Shown: positions 46,783-54,868 of the stretch, piece by piece
Layout of the letters: each line of letters opens with the position of its first letter
Position numbering within the stretch: the first letter of the stretch is position 1
Assembly (NCBI RefSeq): GCF_030272695.1
Contig: NZ_JARFYN010000015.1
Coordinates: 62,001-126,000 of the forward strand
Direction of reading: 5' to 3'
Source of the DNA: Martinezella calliandrae
GTDB lineage: Bacteria > Pseudomonadota > Alphaproteobacteria > Rhizobiales > Rhizobiaceae
Length of the DNA: 64,000 nt
Position numbers and translations under genes: made by a program
The notes under the pieces: generated by a model
What the model was told of the DNA's origin: nothing
The model's input: only the letters and a program-made list of their open reading frames with translations
The model's database searches: none

Positions 46783-47409
46783 ATGACGACCCACACCGTA
46801 CCTCCCAAGCATGGTGAACCCTCCGCCTTCTATCTGACGGAGGAGCATCATCCCGAAGGCAGCACGATGCTTGGCTTCTGGATCTATATCATGAGCGACT
46901 GCCTGATCTTCGCAGTCCTCTTTGCTACCTATGCCGTGCTCGGCCGCAACTATGCGGCCGGTCCGTCGCCAGCCGACCTGTTCGAGCTGCCGGTCGTCGC
47001 GCTCAACACGACGATGCTGCTGCTTTCCTCCATCACCTATGGCTTCGCCATGCTGACGATGGATAAGAACAACAAGTCGGCGACGATGTTGTGGCTGGCG
47101 ATCACCGGCCTTTTCGGCGCCGCCTTCATCTATTTCGAGCTCAACGAGTTCTACCACCTGATCCTGGAAGGCGCCGGCCCGCAGCGCAGCGCCTTCCTGT
47201 CGGCCTTCTTCACGCTAGTCGGCACGCACGGCCTGCACGTCACCACCGGCATCGTCTGGCTGATCACGCTGATGGTGCAGACTAGCCGGTACGGGCTGAT
47301 CGCCGAAAACAAGCGCCGTCTGATGTGCCTGTCGATGTTCTGGCACTTCCTCGACGTTGTTTGGATCGGCGTATTTTCCTTTGTCTACCTCATGGGAGTT
47401 CTCGGATGA
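46783..47409 (+). CDS. cyoC: Cytochrome bo3 ubiquinol oxidase subunit III
   Basis: 208 residues, five transmembrane helices as in quinol-oxidase subunit [43 protein letters not shown] and [20 protein letters not shown] are conserved. Overlaps cyoD by ATGA (47406-47409). Confidence 0.95.
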   Translation: MTTHTVPPKHGEPSAFYLTEEHHPEGSTMLGFWIYIMSDCLIFAVLFATYAVLGRNYAAGPSPADLFELPVVALNTTMLLLSSITYGFAMLTMDKNNKSATMLWLAITGLFGAAFIYFELNEFYHLILEGAGPQRSAFLSAFFTLVGTHGLHVTTGIVWLITLMVQTSRYGLIAENKRRLMCLSMFWHFLDVVWIGVFSFVYLMGVLG

Positions 47410-47807
47410 GCTCGAACGCCAATCCTTCGCATCATTCCGCCGGCGCCCACGGTCACGACCATGGCGGCCACGAGGCCGGCCACGGCACGTTCCAGAGCTA
47501 CATGACGGGGTTCGTCCTGTCCGTCATCCTGACTGCGATTCCCTTCTGGCTGGTCATGGGCAAGGTCTTCTCCGATCCGGGCGTCACCGCGGCGATCGTC
47601 ATGATCCTCGGCGCGATCCAGATCATCGTGCATATGATCTACTTCCTCCACATGAACACCCGCTCGGAAGGCGGCTGGAACATGATGGCGCTGATCTTCA
47701 CCATCGTGATCGTCATCATCGCCCTTTCCGGTTCGCTCTGGGTCATGCATCACCTGAATTCAAACATGATGCCCATGTCGCCCGAGGTGATGCGCAACAT
47801 GCCGTAA
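47406..47807 (+). CDS. cyoD: Cytochrome bo3 ubiquinol oxidase subunit IV
   Basis: 133 residues from ATG 47406 ([20 protein letters not shown]); the frame upstream of that overlaps cyoC and is rejected. The first 30 residues are strikingly His-rich ([13 protein letters not shown]), then three helices: [60 protein letters not shown]. Assembly and stability subunit of the oxidase. A terminator-like hairpin follows within 10 bp. Confidence 0.94.
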   Translation: MSSNANPSHHSAGAHGHDHGGHEAGHGTFQSYMTGFVLSVILTAIPFWLVMGKVFSDPGVTAAIVMILGAIQIIVHMIYFLHMNTRSEGGWNMMALIFTIVIVIIALSGSLWVMHHLNSNMMPMSPEVMRNMP

Positions 47808-47813
47808 CGACGT

Positions 47814-47845
47814 AGCGGCGGGTATCCCGATGGATGCCCGCCGCT
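47814..47845 (+). terminator. Hairpin after cyoD
   Basis: AGCGGCGGG (47814-47822) pairs exactly with CCCGCCGCT (47837-47845) across a 14-base loop, 7 bp after the cyoD stop. The 3' tail CTTGCCGG is only weakly T-rich. Likely end or 3' stabiliser of the cyoABCD mRNA; read-through to the SURF1 gene is possible. Confidence 0.65.
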
Positions 47846-47983
47846 CTTGCCGGCGTGAGATTTTCGCCGGGTACTGTGCAGCGCGTCCGATTGGATACAC
47901 AAAGTCGCAGCAGCATTTTCTAGCTGCCATGATCTGTCCGAAAACCGCTTGGCATTTTTCGGGATCATTCGACAGCGCCTGCG

Positions 47984-48763
47984 ATGGAGCTTTGCGCCTT
48001 GACCGATACCGATAGCGATATTCCTTCCGAAAAATCTCGCTCCATGCTCGCGCTTACCGTCTGGGTAATCCTGCTTCTGCTTTTGACCGCGGCGCTTGTC
48101 GCGCTCGGCACCTGGCAGGTGAAGCGGCTGTCCTGGAAGCTGGATCTGATCGCCCGCATCGATGCCCGTATCCACGCACCTTCCTCGCCCGCGCCCGGAC
48201 CGGCCGAATGGCCTTCGATCGATGCCGCCGGCTACGAGTACAAGCATGTGCGAGCGACCGGCAGCTTCCTGAACGACAAGGAAACGCAGGTCTACGCGTC
48301 GACCGAACTCGGCCCCGGTTATTGGGTGCTGACACCGATGAGGGAGGCTGAGGGGACAATTGTCATCATCAACCGTGGTTTCGTGCCGACCGACAAGCGC
48401 AATCCGAATACCCGCCCCGCCGGTCAATTGGCCACGGAAACCACGGTCACCGGACTGCTGCGAATCAACGAACCGAAGGGCACGCTGCTGCGCTCCAACG
48501 TACCCGCGCAGGAGCGCTGGTATACCCGCGACGTTGCGGCGATTGCCGAGGCGCGCGGTCTCCAAAACGCAGCGCCCTATTTCATCGATGCGGACGATAC
48601 GAAAAATCCGGGCGATCTGCCCGTCGGTGGACTGACTCAGATCGTCTTTCCGAATAATCATCTCGTCTATGCCATCACGTGGTATGGGCTCGCCGTGATG
48701 ACGTTCGGCCTCGCCGCTTACCTCGTCTATTTCGAACGGCGGCGGGCGAAGGCGAGCCGCTAG
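47984..48763 (+). CDS. SURF1 family oxidase assembly protein
   Basis: 259 residues with two transmembrane helices (about 21-43 and the C-terminal WYGLAVMTFGLAAYLVYFER). LVALGTWQVKRLSWKLDLIARI is the SURF1 N-terminal signature (seen as LGTWQVKRLSWKLDLI); VRATGSFLNDKE, LGPGYWVLTPM and VIINRGFVPTDKRNP follow. SURF1 proteins help insert heme a or o into subunit I; a quinol-oxidase-specific paralogue is known in Paracoccus. Location after cyoABCD suggests that role here. ATG 47984 is weakly supported; MLALTVWV (48044) is an alternative. Confidence 0.9.
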   Translation: MELCALTDTDSDIPSEKSRSMLALTVWVILLLLLTAALVALGTWQVKRLSWKLDLIARIDARIHAPSSPAPGPAEWPSIDAAGYEYKHVRATGSFLNDKETQVYASTELGPGYWVLTPMREAEGTIVIINRGFVPTDKRNPNTRPAGQLATETTVTGLLRINEPKGTLLRSNVPAQERWYTRDVAAIAEARGLQNAAPYFIDADDTKNPGDLPVGGLTQIVFPNNHLVYAITWYGLAVMTFGLAAYLVYFERRRAKASR

Positions 48764-48767
48764 AGTG

Positions 48768-49334
48768 CTATCTCGCAGCATTCGGAAAACGAAGCTGCCA
48801 GCGGCGGCCATCGCTGGTCATCTCCACGACGCCGAGCGGCTCGATGTCGATCGTCCAGAAAGCGGAGGGCGGCGCTTGCAGCACGTGGAGAATGGCGGCG
48901 CGAATGACGGTCGCATGCGTCACGGCGACGGTATGGCCGCCATCGCCGATGTGGCTCGTCATCCAATCGCCGACACGCGCAAACACGGCGCATAAGGGTT
49001 CGCCACCGTGCGGCGCCGCCTCCAAATCCAGCATCCAGAGCGATAGCGCCTCGGGATCGGTCTCATGGAGCTCGGTGATCGACCTGCCTTGCCAGCGCCC
49101 ATAGTCGCATTCCCCCAAAGACGTCTCAGTCGTGGCGTCGAGCCCCATAGCCGCGACCGTCTGGCGGGCACGCAGAGCCGGGCTCGTCCACGCCCGGTCG
49201 ACCGTTCGGATCTGTGCGGCAAGCGTGCCGGCTTGTTGCCCCCCCCTTGCCTCCAGCGGCTCGTCGGCCGGAAAGCGGCTCGTCCGATTGGCTTCGGTCG
49301 CCCCATGGCAAATCCAGCTCAAACGCGCTTTCAT
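48768..49334 (-). CDS. Histidine phosphatase family protein with a CHG first motif
   Basis: 188 residues resembling CobC/phosphoglycerate-mutase-like phosphatases: WICHGATEANR (residues 7-17), AWTSPALRARQTVAAMGL, LGECDYGRWQGRSITEL and VAVTHATVIRAAIL. The first motif is normally RHG; here the Arg is Cys (C9) while the phosphate-accepting His10 is kept. It is divergent from the cobalamin-riboswitch/cbtBA unit, so a link to cobalamin metabolism (for example alpha-ribazole phosphatase) is possible but unproven. Confidence 0.8.
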   Translation of the reverse strand: MKARLSWICHGATEANRTSRFPADEPLEARGGQQAGTLAAQIRTVDRAWTSPALRARQTVAAMGLDATTETSLGECDYGRWQGRSITELHETDPEALSLWMLDLEAAPHGGEPLCAVFARVGDWMTSHIGDGGHTVAVTHATVIRAAILHVLQAPPSAFWTIDIEPLGVVEMTSDGRRWQLRFPNAAR

Positions 49335-49409
49335 GACGCTCCATATCCGCAGGCCCTAAGGCACCGCCACTGCCTTCGATCACAGCAACGCGTTGATTGA
49401 CAATCGTCT

Positions 49410-49530
49410 TTGCAGCCAGCTATAAGCTTAATCTTGCGGGTGTGGAAGCCGGTGAAATCCCGGCGCGGTCGCGCCACTGTAATCGAAGGGTGGATACCGC
49501 CCCTAGAGAGCCAGACCCTTCCCGTAAAAA
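49410..49530 (+). promoter_or_regulatory. Cobalamin (B12) riboswitch
   Basis: Core matches: GAAGCCGGTGAAATCCCGGC, the GCGGTCGCGCCACTGTAA region with the B12 box GCCACTG at 49473-49479, and GAGAGCCAGACCC at the 3' side. A 7-bp pairing GAAGGGT (49485-49491) with ACCCTTC (49515-49521) closes the 3' part. Downstream, CCCTT (49531-49535) can pair with the Shine-Dalgarno AAGGG (49560-49564) of cbtB, suggesting translational control. Ends are approximate. Confidence 0.93.
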
Positions 49531-49571
49531 CCCTTCCGTAAATGGAACGCGCTCTTCTTAAGGGAAATAAA

Positions 49572-49778
49572 ATGTCTGATACCACTTTTGTACCCACCAC
49601 CACGACGCCGATCCCGCTTGGCGAAATCCTGCCTTGGGCAATCTTCGCCGGCCTCCTGATGATGCTGGCGATCTATTTCATTGGCGCCGAAGAAGGTGCG
49701 ACAGCGTTGTTTTCCGGCTCCTATGTGCACGAATTCGTGCATGACGGGCGCCATCTGCTCGGATTCCCCTGCCACTAA
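49572..49778 (+). CDS. cbtB: Cobalt transporter subunit CbtB
   Basis: 68 residues from ATG 49572, with AAGGGA 8 bases upstream. One transmembrane helix (ILPWAIFAGLLMMLAIYFIG) and the diagnostic C-terminus SYVHEFVHDGRHLLGFPCH, where several histidines and a cysteine can bind cobalt. Small partner of CbtA in B12-regulated cobalt uptake. The cobalamin riboswitch is directly upstream and cbtA is 12 bp downstream. Confidence 0.93.
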   Translation: MSDTTFVPTTTTPIPLGEILPWAIFAGLLMMLAIYFIGAEEGATALFSGSYVHEFVHDGRHLLGFPCH

Positions 49779-49790
49779 GGGGTTAAGCCC

Positions 49791-50531
49791 ATGGTTGGAC
49801 GTCTTTTGCTCCGCGGCATGCTGGTCGGAGCCGCGGCTGGTATTCTCATTTTTGCCTTCGCCCATACGTTCGGCGAGCCGCTCGTCGATCGGGCGATCGC
49901 GTTTGAAGAGCAGGCGGCGCAGGCGGCAGGCGAAACGCCCGAACCGGAAATCGTCAGCCGCGCCACGCAGGCGGGCCTCGGCCTCTTCACCGGCATCATG
50001 ATCTACGCAACAGCTGTCGGTGGGCTCTTTGCTCTGGTCTTCGCCTATGTCTACGGCCGGGTCAGCCCCTTTGGCGCGCGCGGGACAGCCTTGCTGCTCG
50101 CTATCGCCGCTTTCATCGCCATCTCCTTGGTTCCAGACATCAAATATCCGGCCAATCCGCCGGCAGTCGGCAATCCAGATACGATCGGCGCCAGAACCGA
50201 ACTGTTCTTCGTGATGATCGTGGCCTCCATCGTCGCCATGGTTGCCGCAGTATCCCTCGCCCGTCAGTTGGCGACGCGCTATGGATCTTGGAACGGGGCG
50301 ATATTTTCCGGCATCGCCTACATCCTGTTCATCGGCCTCGTTCAATACCTGCTGCCGGCGATCAACGAAGTGCCGGAGCAGTTTTCCGCCGTCGTGCTGT
50401 GGAGGTTCCGGATCACCTCACTCGGGATGCATGCGATTTTGTGGACGACGCTCGGCCTCGCCTTCGGCGCATGGGCCGAACGCGACCTGCCGCGGGTTCG
50501 CCTTGGCCGTACGGCCATACGCCGAGCCTGA
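49791..50531 (+). CDS. cbtA: Cobalt transporter subunit CbtA
   Basis: 246 residues with about six hydrophobic helices: LLRGMLVGAAAGILIFAFAH, GLGLFTGIMIYATAVGGLFA, ALLLAIAAFIAISLVPDIKY and so on. FAHTFGEPLVDRAIAFEE and FVPDIKYPANPPAVG-like stretches are family-typical (here LVPDIKYPANPPAVGNPDTI). Forms the predicted cobalt importer with CbtB, under the upstream B12 riboswitch. The next gene starts 1 bp after the stop. Confidence 0.93.
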   Translation: MVGRLLLRGMLVGAAAGILIFAFAHTFGEPLVDRAIAFEEQAAQAAGETPEPEIVSRATQAGLGLFTGIMIYATAVGGLFALVFAYVYGRVSPFGARGTALLLAIAAFIAISLVPDIKYPANPPAVGNPDTIGARTELFFVMIVASIVAMVAAVSLARQLATRYGSWNGAIFSGIAYILFIGLVQYLLPAINEVPEQFSAVVLWRFRITSLGMHAILWTTLGLAFGAWAERDLPRVRLGRTAIRRA

Positions 50532-50532
50532 A

Positions 50533-51201
50533 ATGGCACGCCTGACACATCCCCCGCATGTCTTCGTGCGAGGGATAGCGTTGCCGAGGCCTGCCATTCT
50601 GCTTTCGGTCTTTTGTCTCATTTGCGCACTGGGCTTGCCTGCCAAGGCAGAGGCGCATAGTGGCAGTTTGTCCGGAAGTCATACGGGCATTCCGATACCA
50701 AGCTTGAGCCATGGCGAAATGGCCGTGATCGTCCCTTATTACGGGCGCATCATCGCGCTTGCCTCGTCGGCATCTGACACCGACGAGTCCTTCCGCCGCG
50801 TGCTGAATTTTGCCCAGATTCAGCGGGCCTATTGTCTTTGGGGCATTATGCCGGGAAGCGTTGGCGATGAGGACAGCCCCTTTAACGAATGTTCGCATGC
50901 CTACCTCGCCGCGGCCAAGATGGCGCTGCTGCAGATGCGGACGATGAAGAACGAAATGGTGCCCGCCGGCGACCTCGTCTCCGAGATCGACGGCGCGCTG
51001 GTGCGCAACAATCTATCGCTCATTCTCTGCCGCTTCAGCGAGGAAGGCTTCAACACGGCCGACCTGATCCGGCCACGGCTCACCGGCATCTTTCTGCATG
51101 TCAAAAGCCTCGCCGCGACGTTGCTGGCACTGATGACGGCAGGAGCTGCGCTGTGGTGGACTGCACGGCTGCTGCGGACGAAACCCGATACCGTCAATTA
51201 G
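50533..51201 (+). CDS. Uncharacterised exported protein of the cbtBA operon
   Basis: 222 residues from ATG 50533, one base after the cbtA stop, so probably co-transcribed and coupled. N-terminal hydrophobic signal segment (LLSVFCLICALGLPAKAEA), a His/Ser-rich start of the mature part (AHSGSLSGSHTGIPIPSLSH), four cysteines in the middle (AYCLWGIM, NECSHAY, LILCRF and the signal) and a C-terminal helix (LAATLLALMTAGAALWWTARLL) that could anchor it. I do not recognise the family. Position suggests an accessory role in cobalt handling. Confidence 0.75.
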   Translation: MARLTHPPHVFVRGIALPRPAILLSVFCLICALGLPAKAEAHSGSLSGSHTGIPIPSLSHGEMAVIVPYYGRIIALASSASDTDESFRRVLNFAQIQRAYCLWGIMPGSVGDEDSPFNECSHAYLAAAKMALLQMRTMKNEMVPAGDLVSEIDGALVRNNLSLILCRFSEEGFNTADLIRPRLTGIFLHVKSLAATLLALMTAGAALWWTARLLRTKPDTVN

Positions 51202-51239
51202 ATGACACCCGCCGTCACCGGACGGCGGTATGTCTGGTG

Positions 51240-51548
51240 TTACCAGTCCCGCCGCCGGCCGTGCCAACCGCCGTCCCAGTCGTCACGATAGTGGCGCCGA
51301 TGGCCATACCAGCCCCAAGCGGGCGGCGGTGCTCTATAATATCCCCAGCCATAACCGCGCGGCGGGCCCCAGCGGTTCGGCCGGCACGCACCCCGAGGCG
51401 TCAAATGCCAGCCGCGACCGCAGGCATAATCGACATTGACGACCGGCGATTTGGCCACGGTGCCAACCGCGGCGATGGGCATTGCTTCTGCCGAAGATAC
51501 GACCAAGCTGCCGAGCACGGCAGCAATGGCAATCACGGACAATCTCAT
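51240..51548 (-). CDS. Small secreted GCG_CRPN-type protein
   Basis: 102 residues from the internal ATG 51548 (MRLSVIAIAAVLGSLVVSSA), which gives a clean signal peptide; the longer frame to 51647 does not. The mature start holds CGRGWHLTPRGACRPN, the Cys-Gly...Cys-Arg-Pro-Asn motif of small exported proteobacterial proteins, followed by a Gly/Tyr/Trp/Arg/His-rich tail (PRGYGWGYYRAPPPAWGWYG). Function unknown; converges on the previous gene. Confidence 0.75.
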   Translation of the reverse strand: MRLSVIAIAAVLGSLVVSSAEAMPIAAVGTVAKSPVVNVDYACGRGWHLTPRGACRPNRWGPPRGYGWGYYRAPPPAWGWYGHRRHYRDDWDGGWHGRRRDW

Positions 51549-51826
51549 GGTGATGGTGTCCTTTATCCATGTCCCTACAAGAAGATTTAAACTCCGGCCG
51601 GCTGAACGCCAGGTGAACCGAAAAAGGCGATTTCGCGGCAAAATCAAGATATTGAACGCAGAGTCGCAGTGACCGTTCCGTGTGTTACCCTTTGGCGGGA
51701 GACCTTTTCTTCGATGCGTTGAGCGTCAATGCAACCAGAGACCGCATTAGCGTCTCTTTATGCGTCATGAGGCCTTCATCAAGCGCGCTTAAATGGGAAA
51801 TATTATTCGCTATAGGAGAGTTTGAG

Positions 51827-53434
51827 ATGGTTGACGTCGTTTCAAGCAATGCGGAAGGCGGCAACGCCAATCATCCTATTCATGACGCAACCGGTTCCAC
51901 CAAATGGTTCCTGCCGATTTTCGGCATCGTCGTAATTGGCGGCCTTGTCTATGTCGGTTATGCCCTCAACAACGATCTTGCCAACGCCGCCGCGGTTCCG
52001 TGGATCCTGCTCGGACTGGCGCTGTTGATCGCGCTCGGTTTCGAATTCGTCAACGGCTTTCACGATACTGCCAATGCGGTCGCTACCGTTATCTACACCC
52101 GCTCGCTGCCGGCTGAATTTGCCGTCATGTGGTCCGGCTGTTTCAATTTCCTCGGCGTGCTGACCTCCTCTGGCGCTGTCGCTTTCGGCATTCTGGCGCT
52201 GTTGCCCGTGGAGCTGATCCTGCAGGTCGGCTCCGGCTCCGGCCTCGCCATGGTTTTTGCCCTGTTGACCGCCGCCATCGTGTGGAACCTCGGCACCTGG
52301 TATCTCGGCCTGCCGGCGTCTAGTTCGCATACGCTCGTCGGGTCCATAATCGGCGTCGGCCTTGCCAATCAGTTTCTCGCGCCCGCCGGTTCCGCAACGA
52401 GCGGTGTCGACTGGTCGCAGGCAACCAGCGTCGGCATGTCGCTGCTGCTGTCACCAATCATCGGTTTCGCCTTGTCAGCCTTGCTGCTGCTGGTCTCCAA
52501 AGTTCTGATCCGCAACAAGGAGCTTTATGAAGCACCAAAGGGCAATGCGCCGCCGCCGCTGTGGATCCGCGCTCTACTGATCTTCACCTGCACCGGCGTC
52601 AGCTTTGCCCACGGTTCGAACGACGGCCAGAAGGGCATGGGTCTGATCATGCTCATTCTCATCGGCCTCGTACCGACCGCCTTTGCGCTGAACCGCACGC
52701 CGGACGTCAACTATCTCGAGGCCTACAAGACGGCTTCGGTGCAGGTCGAGATGGTGCTCGGCAAGTATGTAAAGCCCGGCGTTGCCGCACCGGCCGATCC
52801 GAAGACCGTCGTCGGCAATGCCGTGAAGAGCAAAACCTGGACGGACGCGACGACGCCGGCACTGCAGGCCTATATCCACTCCACCAGTGCTGAAATCGCC
52901 GCCTATCCGAGCGTCGAAAAGCTGCCGAGCGACCTGGTCGGCAACGTCCGCAACGACATCTATCTGATCGGTGAATCGCTGAAGCTGATCGACAAGCAGA
53001 AGCTCCTGCCGATGAACGGCGACGACCTGAAAGCCGTGACAAACTATCATGGGGCTGTGGATCACGCGACCAAGTTCATCCCGCTATGGGTGAAGGTTGC
53101 CGTGGCGCTGGCACTCGGACTGGGCACCATGGTCGGCTGGAAGCGCATCGTGGTCACCGTCGGTGAAAAGATCGGCAAGACGCACCTCACCTATGGCCAG
53201 GGCGCCGCTGCGGAAGTCGTTGCCATGCTGACGATCGGTGCGGCCGACAATCTCGGCTTGCCGGTTTCCACGACGCACGTCCTGTCCTCCGGTGTCGCCG
53301 GGACCATGGCCGCCAACGGCTCGGGACTGCAATGGTCGACTGTTCGCAACATGCTGATGGCCTGGGTTTTGACGCTACCGGCCTCGATCGTGCTTGCCTT
53401 CGTGCTGTTCATCTTCCTCCGTCAGGTCTTCTGA
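51827..53434 (+). CDS. pit: PiT family inorganic phosphate transporter
   Basis: 535 residues from ATG 51827, preceded by AGGAGAG; the frame extending to 51680 is rejected. The duplicated PiT signature is present in both halves: FEFVNGFHDTANAVATVIYT (N-terminal) and AADNLGLPVSTTHVLSSGVA / CTGVSFAHGSNDGQKGMGLI. A large cytoplasmic loop (about residues 300-420, LEAYKTASVQVEM to LLPMNGDDLKAV) separates the halves. Low-affinity phosphate symport; no orfA (DUF47) partner gene is adjacent, unlike in S. meliloti orfA-pit. Confidence 0.93.
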   Translation: MVDVVSSNAEGGNANHPIHDATGSTKWFLPIFGIVVIGGLVYVGYALNNDLANAAAVPWILLGLALLIALGFEFVNGFHDTANAVATVIYTRSLPAEFAVMWSGCFNFLGVLTSSGAVAFGILALLPVELILQVGSGSGLAMVFALLTAAIVWNLGTWYLGLPASSSHTLVGSIIGVGLANQFLAPAGSATSGVDWSQATSVGMSLLLSPIIGFALSALLLLVSKVLIRNKELYEAPKGNAPPPLWIRALLIFTCTGVSFAHGSNDGQKGMGLIMLILIGLVPTAFALNRTPDVNYLEAYKTASVQVEMVLGKYVKPGVAAPADPKTVVGNAVKSKTWTDATTPALQAYIHSTSAEIAAYPSVEKLPSDLVGNVRNDIYLIGESLKLIDKQKLLPMNGDDLKAVTNYHGAVDHATKFIPLWVKVAVALALGLGTMVGWKRIVVTVGEKIGKTHLTYGQGAAAEVVAMLTIGAADNLGLPVSTTHVLSSGVAGTMAANGSGLQWSTVRNMLMAWVLTLPASIVLAFVLFIFLRQVF

Positions 53435-53554
53435 TCGTTTTTGCACGTCGTGACGGCAAAATAACGCACAATGGACAGCGGCACCCTCGAGGCGCCGCTG
53501 TGCTGTCCTTGCAGCTTTCCACTGACACGTGATTGCGCTCGAAAGCGCGATGCT

Positions 53555-54154
53555 CTAGCGAAGGCCTTCCTTCTTATTGCCGTTGGCGCCGAGCCCTGAG
53601 AGCTTGGCAAGTTCCGAACGGCGGTTCGCATAATTCTGCGCAACCATCGGATAATTGGGAGCAAGCCCCCATTTCTCGCGATATTCTTCGGGCGTCATCC
53701 CGTAGTGAACGCGCAGATGACGCTTAAGCGTCTTGAAGCGTTTGCCGTCCTCAAGACAAATGATGTAGTCGTTCGTCACCGATTTTTTCTGATCTACGGC
53801 CGGAACCGGCTTGGCTCGCTCCACCGAAAACGCGGAGGCATCCAAAGCCTGCAACGCCTCGTGCACATCCGAGATCAGCTTCGGAAGGCTACCAATAAGA
53901 ATGGGGTTGTGGCTGACATAAGCTGAAACAATCCTCACACAGCCATCGAACAGAATATGCGCTTGGGGCGTAGATTGGTCTCTTCTCTTGCTGAAAGCGT
54001 CCATGATCGTTTCCCGAATCTCATTTGGGTCGGCATGTGCCGCCTCACTTGATTGCGGCATGTGCAAACCCATTCGTGAATCTTGCATTGGTTCCAACTC
54101 CACAGGTTTTGAGTGCGGCTTTCTCGGCATCCTTGGATCAAGACGCCGGCTCAT
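53555..54154 (-). CDS. MucR/Ros family zinc-finger transcriptional regulator
   Basis: 199 residues, longer than classical MucR (about 143) because of an N-terminal extension of about 40 residues (MSRRLDPRMPRKPHSKPVEL). The C-terminal Ros zinc-finger domain is YIICLEDGKRFKTLKRHLRV followed by HYGMTPEEYREKWGLAPNYP; the first pair is C-x2-D rather than C-x2-C, a variant known in functional MucR/Ml proteins. MucR proteins regulate exopolysaccharide, motility and symbiosis genes. ATG 54154 overlaps the stop of the upstream Fis-HTH gene (ATGA), so the two are translated together. Confidence 0.87.
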   Translation of the reverse strand: MSRRLDPRMPRKPHSKPVELEPMQDSRMGLHMPQSSEAAHADPNEIRETIMDAFSKRRDQSTPQAHILFDGCVRIVSAYVSHNPILIGSLPKLISDVHEALQALDASAFSVERAKPVPAVDQKKSVTNDYIICLEDGKRFKTLKRHLRVHYGMTPEEYREKWGLAPNYPMVAQNYANRRSELAKLSGLGANGNKKEGLR

Positions 54155-54750
54155 TGTCGGTGTTCCTTCATAGGCTCGACGCGATCAGTCGCATCCGCAA
54201 AGTCCTTTGCGGACCTTGCAAAATAAGTGGCCAGTTTGGTGCATAGGGTGATGAGGGGAATGCCGAGCATGAAGGCGGCATAGGTTGGATTGCCGTCGCA
54301 CTGCCGGAGCGTCTGAAGGATGAGCTTGCGCTCGACATCCTCCATGGTCTGGCCGACGAGAATGCCAACCGCTGTGTCCACCGTGTGCGGGGTAAGCTCG
54401 TCATCGCCCGCGGAGACGTGCGCGACAATTTCATCGATCAGCCGCTCTTCGCTCGCCGTCGCCAACACGATGCCGTCGGCACGGTCGAGCTCAGAAAAGA
54501 CATAGAGGCCGTTTTCGGCATCGAACGTCACCCGTGCGGAGATATTTCCTGACATGTTGTAAATGACGATACGCGGCTCGTCTGCTTTCATGAGAGCGAT
54601 CGGCAATCCCTTGGCGACGCCCGCGGCGCCGGAGAATAGGGCCTGCAACTCCTCGAACAGCATTCTGAGCCGTGCCTGCGCCTGCGCGTCCGGCGTGTTC
54701 GAAACGGCGGAGAAATGATAATCCCGAGAGAACGAGGGGTGTTTGATCAT
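54151..54750 (-). CDS. Uncharacterised protein with C-terminal Fis-type helix-turn-helix
   Basis: 199 residues from ATG 54750 (MIKHPSFSRDYHF). The N-terminal ~135 residues (RIVIYNMSGNISARVTFDAE and GLYVFSELDRADGIVLATAS) are alpha/beta in character and I do not recognise them. The C-terminus TMEDVERKLILQTLRQCDGN followed by PTYAAFMLGIPLITLCTKL has the pattern of a Fis/NtrC DNA-binding helix pair. Likely a DNA-binding regulator, coupled by ATGA to the MucR-like gene. Confidence 0.72.
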   Translation of the reverse strand: MIKHPSFSRDYHFSAVSNTPDAQAQARLRMLFEELQALFSGAAGVAKGLPIALMKADEPRIVIYNMSGNISARVTFDAENGLYVFSELDRADGIVLATASEERLIDEIVAHVSAGDDELTPHTVDTAVGILVGQTMEDVERKLILQTLRQCDGNPTYAAFMLGIPLITLCTKLATYFARSAKDFADATDRVEPMKEHRQ

Positions 54751-54868
54751 GCCGCCACCTCCGCGATCGAGACCGGAACAAGAGCAGGCGAGCCGCGCGC
54801 CGCGCCGATCAATTTCAAGCCGCAAGTTCGTTTTGCCAAGCAACGTCGCTGGACAGGAAGCCGAATAC

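Noticed and set aside
51680..51826. 49-residue N-terminal extension of the PiT transporter
   Set aside because: No ribosome binding site at 51680 and a non-membrane-like sequence; AGGAGAG before ATG 51827 decides the start.
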